A DNA stretch of 64,000 nucleotides, from positions 1,923,501 through 1,987,500 of the forward strand of contig JAJHZJ010000693.1 of the NCBI GenBank assembly GCA_023548195.1, in the 5' to 3' direction. Position numbers and translations under genes: made by a program. Origin of the DNA: Bettongia penicillata ogilbyi. Taxonomy: Eukaryota; Chordata; Mammalia; Diprotodontia; Potoroidae. Below the pieces are notes generated by a model. That model had not been told where the DNA came from. It saw nothing but the letters and a program-made list of their open reading frames with translations, and ran no database searches. Below, piece after piece: positions 45,557 to 58,624 of this stretch (position 1 is the stretch's first letter; each line of letters opens with the position of its first letter).

Positions 45557-46625
45557 TATTCTTAGAGTTTGCAAAAGGGAAAAAGCTAGGATGGGGAGGT
45601 TGCAGACCAGCCCTGGATTGGAGGATTCGAGGACTCTGGTTGATTGACTCAAATAAGCTTTGGTGGGCAGTGGGAGGAAGACAGAGGCAGTGATGCTCAC
45701 CCTTGATGGTCTTTTGTGCAGCTAGCATTTGGTGGAAGGGAGTGAATGTACCCGAATATAAACTACAGACTATCCTCCCCCTTGAGAGTGATCAGGGAAG
45801 AGGCTTATGTTTGGAACTCCTTAGAACTGTTCCCTTAGACTAGAAATATTTGACACATGGAAGATAGGTATACAGATATTTACAAGACATACACACACAT
45901 TTTAGGGTAGGAGGCACCAGCAATTGGATGGATCCACAGAGACTTCCTGTAGGTGTTGAAAGTTGAGCTGAGTTTTGAAGGAAATGATGGATGACAAGAG
46001 GCTTAGAAGTAGGAGAGAAGGCATTTGAGGTATGGGATACAGCTTGTACAAAAGCAAGGAGAAGGGGTATGAGTGTCTACCTACCTAACAGAGCCACATG
46101 GGGTGGTAGTAGATCTCCCACTTTTTACTATCCTTCCCACCTCAAATCTTCTTTGAGTTTTTGGTTCAAACTCTCCTTGACCACCCTCTCTTCAGACTCT
46201 GTGGAGGCAACATGTGGGAGAGAGGAAAGTGAGTCAGATTATGTAGTCAGAGGATGTGTGTTCAAAGCCTGCTTCTAATGCTTCCTACCTATGTGCCCCA
46301 TTTAACTTATGTGGACCTCAGTTTCCTCATCAGTAAAATGAGAGCATCCTCCTTCTACAGAGGTCCTTGAGCAGAGGATGAATGACCTCTTTCTTGTCAG
46401 GTATCTTATAGAGGGGATTATTTTAATTTCTTGTACGGATTAGATTTGATGGCCATTGAAGTTTCTTTCAGCACTTAAATTCTATGATCATGTGACTATT
46501 CAACCTCCAAGATTCCTTCCATTTCTAAATCAATAATCTTATGAACCATATTTGATTTATTTACGCCAGTCTGTGTTCCTGCCATTGTATTATAATCAGG
46601 GGTAAATTTTTAACAAATGGATCCT

Positions 46626-46626
<1 letters not shown>

Positions 46627-46678
<52 letters not shown>

Positions 46679-46725
46679 ATCTATCTCCCTCTCTCTCTCT
46701 CTCTTTGTCTATCTGTCTATCTATA
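46627..46725. repeat. (TATC)n microsatellite with adjoining (TC)n
   Basis: About 13 clean TATC copies (46627-46679) followed by CT-rich and further TATC/TGTC units to 46725. Confidence 0.97.
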
Positions 46726-47169
46726 ATTTTTTTACAACACGTAGAAATGTATAATATATTTTCTATTATATATATTTTACATTTAATTTTCATTATTAAC
46801 ATTTTTCCACCACCTTCTGAAGTTTAGATAATTAAAAAGTAACAGCAAACCAAGCCCTGATTTGTCGAGTTTTCCAGTTTCTTAGGTATAATTGCTCACA
46901 TAGAAAATTAAACAATAGAGAGTTGGTTCAAGCTGGCTCCATCATACTCATATATCTCAAGAAAGTCTAAGCTCCCCCAGAGAATAGACTCTCATGTTTT
47001 TTTGGTGTCTTGTTTTCCCAACTTTCTGCTATAGTTCCTGAGACATAAAGAAAACTTAAATAATAAATGCTTTCTGAATTGATGGATTAAATTAAGTGTT
47101 TTCTCACTTTATCTGTGCCCTGTGAAGCTTCTCACACTTTCTGTTGGGACACACAGTCAGTTTAACAAT

Positions 47170-47460
47170 TCAAATCAACATGTATTAAGTACCTAATATA
47201 TTCAGGGGAAATACAAAGCACCAACTATGTGCAAGAAAACACAAATAAAATAATCCCTTCCCTCAAAGAGCTTACATTCCATTGGATGGATGCCATATGT
47301 AGCTTCCAAGGAGACCTAAGCAGAGAGATCAGGGTCTTGGTTTATCGGGCAAGGCTTCCCAAAGGAGATAACATTTGAACTGAGCCTTAGGGGAGGAAGA
47401 GAAAGATTTGGAGATAGAGAAAAGGAAGGAGTATATTCCAAGCCTGGGAAATGGTTCAGA
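47170..47460 (+). repeat. Dispersed repeat (GTGCTAAGC family)
   Basis: 'CATGTATTAAGTACCTAATA', 'CCCTCAAAGAGCTTACATTC', 'AAGGCTTCCCAAAGGAGATA', 'ACATTTGAACTGAGCCTTAG' and 'TATATTCCAAGCCTGGGAAA' are in the family's order. Confidence 0.65.
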
Positions 47461-47479
47461 ATCATATTATCTCAGACAA

Positions 47480-47665
47480 GGCCAGAAGGGGCCTTGGAGA
47501 CCATCTTATACCCTTTGAAAATCCCCTCTACACTGTTAGGTCATCTAGCTTTTACCTCAAAGACCTGCAGTGAGAGACAAGCCCACTCCCTCCTGTGGTT
47601 GTCCATTCTATGCTGGAATGGCTCTAATCACTAAGAAACTTTTTCTTTTCTCAAGCCTAAATCTG
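47480..47665 (-). repeat. CR1/L3-type LINE fragment
   Basis: On + it reads as the complement of the CR1/L3 3' region: 'CTCAAAGACCTGCAGTGAGA', 'CAAGCCCACTCCCTCC', 'GGAATGGCTCTAATCACTAA' and 'GAAACTTTTTCTTTTCTCAA'. Confidence 0.55.
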
Positions 47666-48786
47666 TCTCATTGTGACTTAGAGTTGGAAGAGACATCAAT
47701 GTCCGTGTATTCCAATCCCATAATTTCACAGAGGATAAACTGAGGTCCAGAGAGGTCTCAGTCATACAGACAGTAAACACAGGAGACAGGATAGAGTTCC
47801 TTGAGCATGTGAGAAGCCCCAACTATGGCTATCTGTGTATATAGTGTTCTCCCCTTGATTCCTACCAAAATACAAGCTCTCTCAGGACAGAGACTATTTC
47901 AATTATTTCTGTAGAACTCTGTCTAGATCTCTGACAGGGAACAGATTGGGTCCCCAAAGGGTTGATGCTACTTCTCTTCTCTGGGTTCTAGGTTTAACCC
48001 TGTGGATCATATTACTTTTGCTCAGGAGTTCCTATCAAGTGTGTTCTTGCATATTGATTAACCAGTTGATATCAATTAGCTTTTAAAAAGAGATATTTAT
48101 TGAGAAGATATTTCAAGGACAGAAATGACAAAAACATCCTGCAACCAGGGGCATCTTCTTCCTCATGTAGAAAGGTATCGAGGTATGAATATATGGAACA
48201 CGTGGGGTCAGAGTATACCTTGTGATCCCTGTCCTGGCCATTGGAGTCTATGAAACCATCAAGTTTGCTTCTGGGTATGACATTGTCAGTGGACAAATGG
48301 GTCCCTTATTCTTTGATCTGGTTTCCTGTAGGATGAGGAATTCCTGCTGATGAGTCAATCCACTATTGGACTAGGTCAAGCAGGTCACCCCTAAGAACTG
48401 ACTCCTCACCATATTTAGCTGTTATTGCTATTAACTCAAATGGTTGAGGGGACTTCTGATTAGTCTTTTGACGTTTGGGAACTCATAAGATTATGACTTT
48501 GTCAATTCTATTTCCAGATGTTTTCATCTCCAGTGGAAAAAATAAACACAAAAAGAGACAAAAGAAACAAGGAAGCCATGAATTCCTGGACGATGGGATC
48601 CTGGGGGGAGATAGGACCCAATGACCCTCCTTGATACAGTAGCTCACAACCATCACCCTCCCTCGTGTGAATATAGGAGTGAATAAAGGGGTCCAAGGAG
48701 CCATATCCATCCTTTTGTATGAAGATTCTGTTTCAGCTCTGTCAATAGCCATTCTGATTCTGAAGCTAAAGAGAAACCTAGTCACC

Positions 48787-49050
48787 ACAAAGTACCAGCG
48801 CCTCTAGGTGGCATGGTGGACCAGGCATCAGGAAGACTTGAATTCAAAGACAGCCTCGCACATTTACCAGTTTTGTAATCCTAGGCAAATCTAAGGAACT
48901 TATCTGCCTTAGTTTCCTCAAGTGTAAAATGGGGATAATGATGCAATCTTACTATCAGGGTTGTTGTAAGGATCAACTGATATAATATTTGTAAAGTGCT
49001 CACAGTGCCTGGCACACAGTAGGTGTTTAATAAATATTCTCTCCTCCATG
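48787..49050 (+). repeat. tRNA-derived CORE-SINE
   Basis: 'CCTCTAGGTGGCATGGTGGA', 'GGAAGACTTGAATTCAAAGA', 'CCTTAGTTTCCTCAAGTGTA', 'CAGGGTTGTTGTAAGGATCA' and 'GCCTGGCACACAGTAGGTGT' make a complete copy. Confidence 0.88.
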
Positions 49051-50142
49051 TTCAGAAAAGACTACCTAAGACTTTAAGTATTAGGTTATTGTCCATGCCC
49101 TGTATAACCCAGTAGGAAGGGCAAACCTAAGGATGCTTTCCCCCTAGTACCTGCCACAGTTCCAGGCACACAATAGATGCTTAATAAATACTAATTTCAT
49201 TTCATTTCATTGGGATAGATGATGGAATCACAGATTTAGAGCTGGATTTCATAGAGATAGATGATTTAGACACTGATGAGTCCAGCTTCCTCATTTTGTA
49301 GGTGAGGAAGCTGAGGCATGAAGAGGGAAATGACCTGGCTAAGGTCACACAGATAGTAAGGGGATGAGTTGGGAGCTATGCCCAAGTTTTCTTGAATCCA
49401 AATACAGTGTTATTCACTATACCAATGCAATTGAATCTTTTGTTTCTTTCACAAAGACGGAGAAGGGGACAGCTCCCAGCCAAGTTGGACAGAGAACACA
49501 GTCTCCCTGAGGAGAGCTCCTCCATTGTCGACTAGCCAAATGGGCACCTCTCTGACACTTTGCTGAATAATTCAGTGGGCTCCAGGCCAGGAAGCATCCC
49601 TTTTGCTGCCTCTGTCTCCCTGAGCCTTGTGCTCTACTTGTAAAATGCCTCATGCTGCTAATCACTGGCTGCCTCCTTACCCTGGAAAGAAGCTTTGCTC
49701 CCCTTTTCTCTCTCCACACCAGTTTTGGCTGGTCTACACTTGGCAGAGATGCCAGCTGAGCCCTCCCTCTGCAGATAGGAAACCACAGCACTTGGGGTTT
49801 CTCTAGCTCCCTCCTTTCTCCTTGGAGGGAGTGGAGATTTGGGGGGCTTCTTGCATAGTACGTCCCTTAGTCTGACTATGAGAGAGGAGGGGTGGAGCCT
49901 ACTGGTGCTTTCCAGCTGTAGGGTGGCCAGAGACCGGTAGAGTTTATCTTGATCTGGACTCAAACTAATTTGTTTAATCATTTACTTGAGACTTAGGCTG
50001 CCCAGAGGGTTCTGAAACAAGCCCTGAGGCAAGGACGAAAGTATAAAGAATATTGGATTTGGAATCAAAAGACCTGTATGACTTTGATCAAGTCATTTAA
50101 CAGCTCTGGGTCTCAGTTTCCTTATTTGTAAAATAGAGGAGG

Positions 50143-50395
50143 GGGGCAGTTAGGTGGTGCCATAGTGCATAGAACCCTGGACTTGGAATAAGGAAGACTC
50201 CTTTTCCTGAGTTCAAATCCAGCCTCAGACACACAGCAGTGTGACCCTGTGCTTGTCACCTATTTACCTCAGTTTCCTCATCTGTACAATGAGCTTGAGA
50301 AGGAAATGACAAGCCACCCCAGTATTTTTGCCAAGGAAACCCCACATAGAGTCATGGAGAGTTGGACTTGGCTGAATAACTACGGTAATGACAAC
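50143..50395 (+). repeat. tRNA-derived CORE-SINE
   Basis: 'GGCAGTTAGGTGGTGCCATA' (A-box region), 'CCTGAGTTCAAATCCAGCCT' (B box), 'CTCAGTTTCCTCATCTGTAC', 'GAAATGACAAGCCACCCCAG' and 'GGAGAGTTGGACTTGGCTGA' form a full-length copy. An older SINE piece abuts it at 50040-50140. Confidence 0.9.
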
Positions 50396-50659
50396 GATAT
50401 CAGAGGTTAGATAATATGATCTCAGATGTCTCCAAATCTAAAGTTATGAGACCATAATCCTATGCTTTGCTCTGATCCTGGGTATGAGAACCTCAACATT
50501 CTCATCTGGAAAAAAAATGGGCATAATATATGTTCTCCTTTTCTCATGAGGTTGTCTTAAGGAGAGCATTCTGTAAAACTTAATGTTATTATATTAATAT
50601 GAATTGTTGGGATTATTTCTTGGTAAAGGTTCCCTTTGATCCAGCAGAGCTTAGGGTCC

Positions 50660-50915
50660 AGAGGCAGCTAGGAGGCACCATAGTGCATAGAGCACAGGAA
50701 CTTGGGTCTGGTCCTAAGTTCAAACCCAACCTCAGTCACTTTCTAGCTGGGTGACCTTGAGTGAGACACTTAACCTTTTTCTCCCTCAATTTCCTCAACT
50801 GAAAAATAGGAATAATAAGACTATCTCTCTCAGGGTTGTTGTGACGATGAAATGAGATAATATTTATAAAGCACTCAGTGTGGTGCCTGATGCATAGTAG
50901 GTGCTGTATAAATGT
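50660..50915 (+). repeat. tRNA-derived CORE-SINE
   Basis: 'GAGGCAGCTAGGAGGCACCA', 'CCTAAGTTCAAACCCAACCT', 'CTCAGGGTTGTTGTGACGAT' and 'GGTGCCTGATGCATAGTAGG' show a full copy. Confidence 0.88.
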
Positions 50916-50924
50916 AAATGTCCA

Positions 50925-51440
50925 AAAAGGAATCCTTCCTTTGGCATGCCCAACCTATGGTCATCCACTCTCTGCCTGAAGACTTCCAAGGAGGTGAAAG
51001 TTACTAACAATGGAAAAAATGAATTTAACAGCTGTATAGTTCCAATTGTTAGGAAGTAATTCCTCATGTCAAGCCTATATATTTGCCAGTCTGTAACTTT
51101 ATTATCCGTTAGTCTTGGTTCTGCCTTCTGGGGCCAAGGAGAACGAGTCTTCTTATACAAGACAACACGCAAAATATTTGAAGAGAGTTCCCATACCCTG
51201 AGCCTCTGGGCATTCTCTCTAAGCAGATCAAGACCTATCCATGCCTACCAATATTCATAGTTTTCATCCATTTCCTCCCATGACAGGGGTTCCAGGCAAC
51301 ATGCTGTCAGCCTTCTTCTAACTTTTTTGACATTGTAGGGATGCCAATGGTGCACACCGGCTATCTATTGGCTCTTCCTTGGTCTGTCAACATGGCTGTT
51401 TAGTGACTTGTACACATCTAGTAAGTGCTAGAAGGAAGAT
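50925..51440 (-). repeat. CR1/L3-type LINE fragment
   Basis: The complement of a CR1/L3 3' region: 'CACTCTCTGCCTGAAGACTT', 'CAATTGTTAGGAAGTAATTC', 'GTTCTGCCTTCTGGGGCCAA', 'AAAATATTTGAAGAGAGTTC' and 'GCCTTCTTCTAACTTTTTTG'. It is the longest CR1-type piece in the window. Confidence 0.75.
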
Positions 51441-52627
51441 TGTAAGCCAGGTCTTCAACTCACTCTCTCTTTCTCTTGAAATTTAACATTGACTTCCAAG
51501 ACTTGTAATCCTGGTTAAATGATATTGTTTTCTCCTCACCCCTGCCAAAAGAGGCTGTTGTGAACTATGATCTGGGAAGGATCCAACCACAACAGGAAGT
51601 TCTGAACTGGACTTCAGCTGGGAAGCCAATGAGCCAGAGCAACCAGGCATTAGCTTCATAAGAGTTTGGTTTAAGATTTGGCTACTTTGGGTTGGGAATG
51701 GACAACATCCAGATGGTCACAAGTTAGAGAGAAAGGCACCTACAGGTGTTTTTTGATGCAAGGCAAGAGCCTGATTGTGGCATCTTGGGTTTCACAGGTT
51801 CTGGTGGGGACAGCCAGAAAGAACTAACGTTACTGTTTCTTGGGATCAGTAAAAGTCCACTTCCTTTATGGGAACCTCTTACCAGCCAGATGCTGGCTGT
51901 ATGGTTTGTCTATTTAAGGTGTTTCCATTTTCTGCTTTTCTTTGTCTTCTAAAAGCTACAGCCAGTACTAAGTGATCTGTGACTCACTTGTGTTAATTAA
52001 TAGCATGGGAGGAATTGAGGAAGTCAGTGACTAAACAGAACCAAAATTATTCAGAGTCTGACACCTTCACCTAGAGCACTTGGAATTTCCTAAGTGGGGA
52101 CTGAACTCATCATAAGAGAGTGGTATGGCTTCTATTTTAATAGTAATCCTCCCTTTTTTTGGAGGGGAAAGGTGAGGCAGTTGGGGTTAAGGGACTTGCC
52201 CAAGGTCACACAGCTAGTAAGCATCAAGTTTCTGAAGTGGGATTTAAACTTGGATCCTCTTGACTCCAGGGCTTTGCTCTATCCACTGTATCACCTACCT
52301 GCCTCTATTTCAATAGTAACTCTTATAAGCTCCTAAATAGTGGAGATAGATGAACTATATAACTTGGGAACCATTGTACCCTTAAGCTAATGGAGTCACT
52401 GGTCAAACTCTAGGAAGTTTTGGCCTCCAAAGGCAGTAGAGGGAAGGTGGAGTAGAGACTTGGACTAGGGAAGGTTACACTATCTGGGCGGCTCAGTGAG
52501 AAAAGGAAGGTGTGACCTGGAAAGAACCTGCCCAGACCACATTCTTATGGAGGAGGGAATGAGAAGGGGGTGAGGGGGTCTTCTTTTCATTTCTGCTTTC
52601 TTCCTAAAACCTCCAAACCTTGCCAGA

Positions 52628-52646
52628 TAGTGACACCTAGTGGTTA
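52628..52646 (-). promoter_or_regulatory. CTCF-like motif on the - strand
   Basis: The - strand reads TAACCACTAGGTGTCACTA, matching CCACYAGRKGGCRSY with one mismatch (GTC for GGC). Its orientation is opposite to the sites at 29-33 kb. Confidence 0.35.
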
Positions 52647-53983
52647 CACAAAATAGATGGAGGGTAACCTTAGAGTGGAAGGAAGTGGCAGCTGGGATGG
52701 GCGGGGGGATGGGGGGGCGCTGAAAAGTCCTGCAGAAGATGGCATGTGACTTGAGTCTTGAAGGAAGCCAGGAATTCCAAATGGTGGAAGTGAGGAGGGA
52801 GAGGGAGAGAGTTTAGGGGAAGGAGGAACCTCTTTCCCCTTTCTCTCTCCTGACCCAACTCCCCAGTGCATAAACAAAACCATAACGTGAACGTTCATTC
52901 CCTATCCCTTTGGAAACTAGGGGAGCTGGCAATACAGATTGGGGAAGGGGAATATTTAAGGAGATGGAGAAGGTTAGGCAAAAAGAAGAAAAGTCTTCTG
53001 GGGAGCTGTATCAGCTCTATATACCTAACATGTCCCCCCCCAAAAAAAAGAAAGAGGAGACCCAGAGGAGACCCATGGCCCTGTCTCTTCCTCCCGCAAA
53101 CCTGCCTTCTCTCCTTCTCTTGAAGTATTCTCTGAAGCCCAGATGAAGGTCTCCAGCACAAATCATAATAAAAGCCAGATCAGAGAAGGACTTGGGTTGA
53201 GGGAACATTGGTGGAGAACAGCTGGGTCAGGGAGGGATGGAGGGGTAGGGGTGGGGGGTCTTGGGGCCCAGCCCAGGTCTGGGAGAAGGTCATTCATTCG
53301 TTAGAGGCTCCTGCTCCCTCTCCTGAGTGTCCTCTCCCCTTCTCCCTTCCCATTTGACATCAGAAGGGAAAGAAAGGAGAACTTTGCCAAGGCCTAATGG
53401 ATTTGATGTTTGCTTAGTCTCGAGTGCCCCACAAGAGGAGATGGGAGTACAGCAGGGAGGCGAAAGGATGAGGGAGGAGGAGACAGAGACAAATCTCCAG
53501 TTATTTTCCCTTTCTATCCTCCCTGCCTTTGGTTGTTCTGCCAGGAACTGATATGAATCTCTTGTAGTCTCAGATAATTTTAGAGCCCAGGCTCTGGGGA
53601 GAAAGTCCTAGGAGTAATGGGCTTCAGGGAGATGGATGCCTCTGTCCCATCATAGGTCTGATCACCAGGCTGGAGGGTCCCAGGCCCATAGATCCGGAGC
53701 TGGAAGGATGGTCTCAGAAGTCCAACCTTCTCACTTTATAGCAGGGGAACTGAGGCCCATAGGAGTGAGGTGACTCCTAACATCATAGCCTTAGAGATGG
53801 AAGGAACTTTAGAGTCGTCTTGTAGAGAGCCTTTTTGTTGGACAAGTGCAGAAACAGGCTATGAGAAATTAAGTGACAAGTCCAAGATCACTGAGGTGGA
53901 AAGTATGAGGGGCTTATTATTATTACTGCCTCCTAAGGCAGTCTATTCCACTTTGGGACACCATAATCCTGTGTTATAGTAAG

Positions 53984-54235
53984 GGGCAGCTAGGTGGTGC
54001 GGTTGATTGAGGTTGGGTTCTGGAGTAAGGAAGACCTGAGTTCAAATCTAGCCTCAGACACTTACTAGCTATGTGACCCATGGCAAGTCACTTAACCTCA
54101 TTTGCCTCAGTTTTTTCATCTATAAAATGGACTAGAGAAGGACATGGTAAACCACTCCAGCTATCTTTGCTAAAGAAATCCTAAATGGCATCACAAAGAG
54201 TCAGAAATGACTGGAAAAAGTGCAAAATTAGCACA
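53984..54235 (+). repeat. tRNA-derived CORE-SINE
   Basis: 'GGGGCAGCTAGGTGGTGCGG', 'CCTGAGTTCAAATCTAGCCT', 'GGCAAGTCACTTAACCTCAT', 'GGTAAACCACTCCAGCTATC' and 'AAAGAGTCAGAAATGACTGG' form a full-length, well-preserved copy. Confidence 0.92.
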
Positions 54236-55451
54236 AATTTATTAACCTATATGCTTATCATTTATAAATACGTATACATGCACAACTTAGGGGTGCACAT
54301 CAACCATGTTTTATTGACAAGAGTCTGCAAGTAAAAAAGATTCTAGCCCACTACCCTAGAACAGTCACACTCCTTTAACATCTGGCAAAGTGTGTTACTG
54401 CAGAGAAGTCTCATAACTACAGGCACTGTTATCCCCATTTTACAGATGAGGAAACTGAAGTTCAGAGAGGAGGAGTGACTTGCCAAGATTGCACACCTAA
54501 CTAAGGCAAGATTTGAACCCAGGGTTCCTTGAGTCTACATTTAGCTCTATCCACTGTGCCAGCTTGCTACTTAGATGACCTCTAAGGTCTCTTTCATACC
54601 TAAGTTCCTGTGCCGATGGTTCCTGGCTCTGGATTCAGTCAGTGGGGAAGCAGACAGATCAGTATATTTAAGAAACACCTTCAGGGAACTTGTCCTATGT
54701 GCGTATTCACTAAATTTTGTGTGGAGCTTCCTGTTCTCTCTGGGAGCAGTGACAGACGACAGGACATCTGCAGGGTGGAGCCAGGTGCACATTCATTCAT
54801 TCATTCACTCATCAAACAATTGTTTAGGACATATTGTGTGCAGAGGTAACCGCAATTAATAATCATCAGAGGAAGTATTAAACAACAAGATAGGGACTCA
54901 GTGAAGATGTTCCCTGTTGCCATGGAGGCGAGCCAGTGCAGAATCCAGAGGGAAGAGAGACTTTTTGTGGTGGGTGAGGTTCTCCTGATGCTCCTGTCTG
55001 GGGATGACACTGTACTGATTGCATCAAACCCCAGAACAAGGCAATGCCTCCTATAAGAGATTTGTAACCCCTTAAAGGAATTTGTTGCCCATCCACACCG
55101 GAAAGACCAAGTGGATGAAAAATGTTGGTTGCTCAGATTTCAAACAGATAACACAGATGAGATGGACCTTGGGTTTGAAAGGAGGACAGTAGACTGGATG
55201 GCTTTGGGAAATTATAAAGACCTGTTGAGCCCAAGCTTCTTGTAACAACAAAAGCTTATCTTTCTAATACAAATATCTGCTGTATGGCAGTAAGACCTGG
55301 AATCTCACTTCCTGCAAATGACTAAGCATGAGTGTCTCACAGAAGGCAATGGAGTGGTCCGTGGGGAGGTGAGAGTTGGCTGCAACACAGAATGTATGAA
55401 CTCTGGAGAAGAACAGGGGGAAAGATGTTAATCCAAGATCTATAAGATAAA

Positions 55452-55712
55452 AAACAATAATACTAACAGCTAATATTCATATAAAGCTCATTAGATGCCA
55501 AGTACTTTATAATTATTATCTCATTTTATCCTCATTACAACCCTGGGAGGTAGAAGTTATTATCTCCATCTTATAGATGAGGAAACTGAAGCAAAGATGC
55601 AATGACATGCCCAGGGTCATACAGTTATTAAGTGTCTGAGACTAGATTTGAACTCAGGGCTTCTTGACTCTAGACCCTGTTCTTTATCCTTTGCCCCATC
55701 TAGTTGTCTCTG
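55452..55712 (+). repeat. MIR-type CORE-SINE
   Basis: 'ACTAACAGCTAATATTCATA', 'CTCATTACAACCCTGGGAGG', 'GATGAGGAAACTGAAGC', 'GATTTGAACTCAGGGCTTC' and 'TTGCCCCATCTAGTTGTC' form a near-complete copy. Confidence 0.88.
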
Positions 55713-57204
55713 TAAAGAAAGGCTAGTGGCATGGTGAGAGTGAGGGATGACAGTGGACAGCCAGAATATGGCACTGATATCCTTATGATGTTGGAAGAAA
55801 TCAAGGCAGGCCTCCATGTGATGAACTTTTGGGAAGACATAGATGAAGCAGGGACAGTTCGGTGGTGCATAAACCACTGGACCAGACTCAGAAAGGCTTG
55901 AGTTCAAATCCAGTCTTAGACACTAGCTGTGTGACTTTGGGCAAGTCATTTAACCTCTGTTTGCCTCAATTTCCTCATCTGTAAAATGAAGATAATATTA
56001 ACACCTATCTCCCACCTATCTCACCATCTTGTGGTGAGGACCAAATGCGATAATTTCTATTCAATAAACATCTATTGAGTGCTTGCTGTGTGCCAGGAAC
56101 TGTGCTAAGTACTGGGGGTATATGAAGAGATCAAAAAGTCTCCATCCTCAAAAACTTACGATCTAACACGTAAATACAACAAAGGATGTACAGGAGAAAC
56201 AGGAAGCAATTAGTAGAGGAAAGGTCCTAGAATGAAGAGGGGTTCATGAATGCTTCTGTTCAAGATGGAATATTAATTGGGACTTAAAGGAATGAAATGT
56301 TAAAATGTTCTGTAAATTCTGAATGAAAAGAGAATGGTTTTTAGAGTCCAGGGACCTGGGTTTGAATCTCACCTCTCATACATCTGTGTGACCTTGACAA
56401 GTAATTTAACCCCTATGGATTTCAGTTTCTTCATCTGTAAAAGGAGTGGGTTGAACATGATGGGTTTGAGGATCCTTCCACCTTTCAATCTACAGTGCTT
56501 GAAAATGTCCTCTACATGTAAGGAATTCCTGCCCTGTCATAGTTACTGTGGACCAGAAATGGAGGTTCTGGATGAGGAATGCGAATACACAATTAATTAT
56601 AGATGATGCTGTTTGAAAGATTCAATGGTAAAAACTCACATTTTGTGGTAAGTGGTGCAGTAGATAGAACACCAGCCCCGGAGTCAACAGGACTTGAGAT
56701 CAGATTTGGCATCAGATACTTATTAGCTGTGTGACCCTGGGCAAGTCACTTGATCCTGATCACCTCTAAAAAAAACCCAAAAGAAAAAGCTTCTCATTCA
56801 TCTACAACTTCAAAATTTGAGAAGTGTTTTTCTTACAATATTCCTGAGAGGTACATAGCACAAAAGGTATTATTCCCATCTTACAGATGAGCAGACTGAA
56901 GTTCATAGAGATATATGAAGGAGGCAGGATGGTTCAGGGGAGAGAGGGTTGGGTTTGGAGTCAGAGGACATGAGATCAAATCTTGGCTCTGCCATTTACC
57001 TACTGTATGACTGCAGGCAAGACTCTTTCCCTTTTTATCCCTCAGTTTCCTTTTCCAAAAAACAAGAGGGGTGGACCATGTGACCTTTGTGGCTCTTTCT
57101 GGTTCTAGGTTAATGACTCTGTGATTCCTTGAACCTATGCCTTGTCTCTGGGTCCATGGACCGTGTGGATGGAAGCAGGGAGTTAAAGCCAGATTTGATT
57201 CCAA

Positions 57205-57432
57205 AGCTAGTTTTCTGTTGTCATGTCTGATTCTCTGTGACCCATTTGGGGTTTTCATGGCAAAAATAATGGAGTGGTTTGCCATTTCCTTCTCCAGCTC
57301 ATTTTGCATGTGAAGAAACTGGGACAAACAAGGTTAAGTGAGTTGTTCAGGGTCACACAGCTAGTAAGTGTCTGAGGCCAGATTTGTAATTGAGAAGATG
57401 AGTCTTCCTGACTCCAGGTCTGGTGCCCAATC
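57205..57432 (-). repeat. tRNA-derived CORE-SINE, - strand
   Basis: The + strand shows the complement: 'GTCATGTCTGATTCTCTGTG', 'TTGCCATTTCCTTCTCCAGC', 'GGGTCACACAGCTAGTAAGT' and a terminal 'GACTCCAGGTCTGGTGCCC'. Confidence 0.88.
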
Positions 57433-58239
57433 CAGCTTTAATAAGTACCCTTTATTCTACATTCAGGAAGAGGCGTCTGCTTTCTGATTCACTGTGTGCC
57501 CTGACATCTCCCATCCTCCCTCAGTTTTCCCATTCTGCTGAATGGGATTACTGGAAGTCTGAGGTTGGGAGTGGGGGCAGGGGGAGAACAGTGCAAGTCT
57601 CATCTCCCTGTGGGACCTTTTGATCTCCTAAGGGAGGGTTTCCTTTTTCTCACACCACACTGAAGAATACCTCCTCACTCTTTGGTGGGATTTAAAAAAG
57701 AGATGCAGTCCCCTGCTCAGAAATATCTCCCCCACCAATCTGACGCAGTATTTAAAATGGCCATGGGAGATTCTCCCTTCTTAGGGATAAAAACCAATTT
57801 CTTAAGTCATGTTTACATCCAGATACACCAGAGTAGGATAAGCCACTATCATACATTAACGTCTCACTGTGAACTTTCAGAAAAATCATTGATTAATTTA
57901 CACTGAGGTGTAAAGATATTTGGGGGAGATTAAGTTTTGAAGGGAATAGGAGAAAAGACTAGGAGGGGCATTGAGTTTTTCATGAGGAAGGGGAGTGGAT
58001 CCGGTGGAGGAGACCAGAGAGACCTTTCTCAGACATCACCGGGAACCAGGCCAAGCCTATAGTCCAGTGATGGAAGATGGTGGTGTGGTGCAGTGGGCAG
58101 AACGCTGGGTGAGTATCAGGTGACCTGAGTCCTGCCAGGAACTTACTGCTCTGACATTCTCCCCACCATGCCCCAGAGGCCCCAACTTGGACATCCTATG
58201 TTCCTAGGGTCAGGAGAGTTTTCTGGTTCTCCAAACCTG

Positions 58240-58620
58240 TAGGTTCAGCTCACATTGGCCATAGCCAGCAGGTGCCGCCAGAGACCAGGGGCTGCTTTGG
58301 GGGCCCAGCAGCTCCAGCTCAGGCTTCCTGGAGCCCGAGGGTTTCCGGGGCCAGCTTCACAGGGGCAGAGTTCCCCACGAGCGGGTCCCCTCACCTGGCC
58401 CGGCCCCCACCCTCCCTCCGAGGGAACCGGAAAAGCAGAGAACAAAAGAGGTTTCATCAGAGCCTGACAATTGGGAAATCCAGCCCTGGAGCCAGCGCAG
58501 GGAGAGATGAAAGACCAGGTGAGATAGATGGCCAGGTGAGATGCTGAGACCTTGCCTGGGCCCGCCCTCCCCCCAAACCAGGGAAATGAGCAGAGTGGGA
58601 TGTCTCAGGGACCTCAGAGC
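58240..58620. other. GC-rich island without a recognised gene
   Basis: About 380 bp with raised G+C and several CpGs (GTGCCGCC, CCCGAGG, TTTCCGGGG, CACGAGCGGG, CTGGCCCGGCCC, CCTCCGAGG), standing out from the AT-richer flanks. No exon with plausible splice sites or known protein match was seen. It includes a CTCF-like motif at 58263-58280 (AGCCAGCAGGTGCCGCCA, one mismatch to the core). Confidence 0.5.
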
Positions 58621-58624
58621 CACT

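Noticed and set aside
56881..57327. A 148-codon - strand frame
   Set aside because: It is built from SINE sequences.
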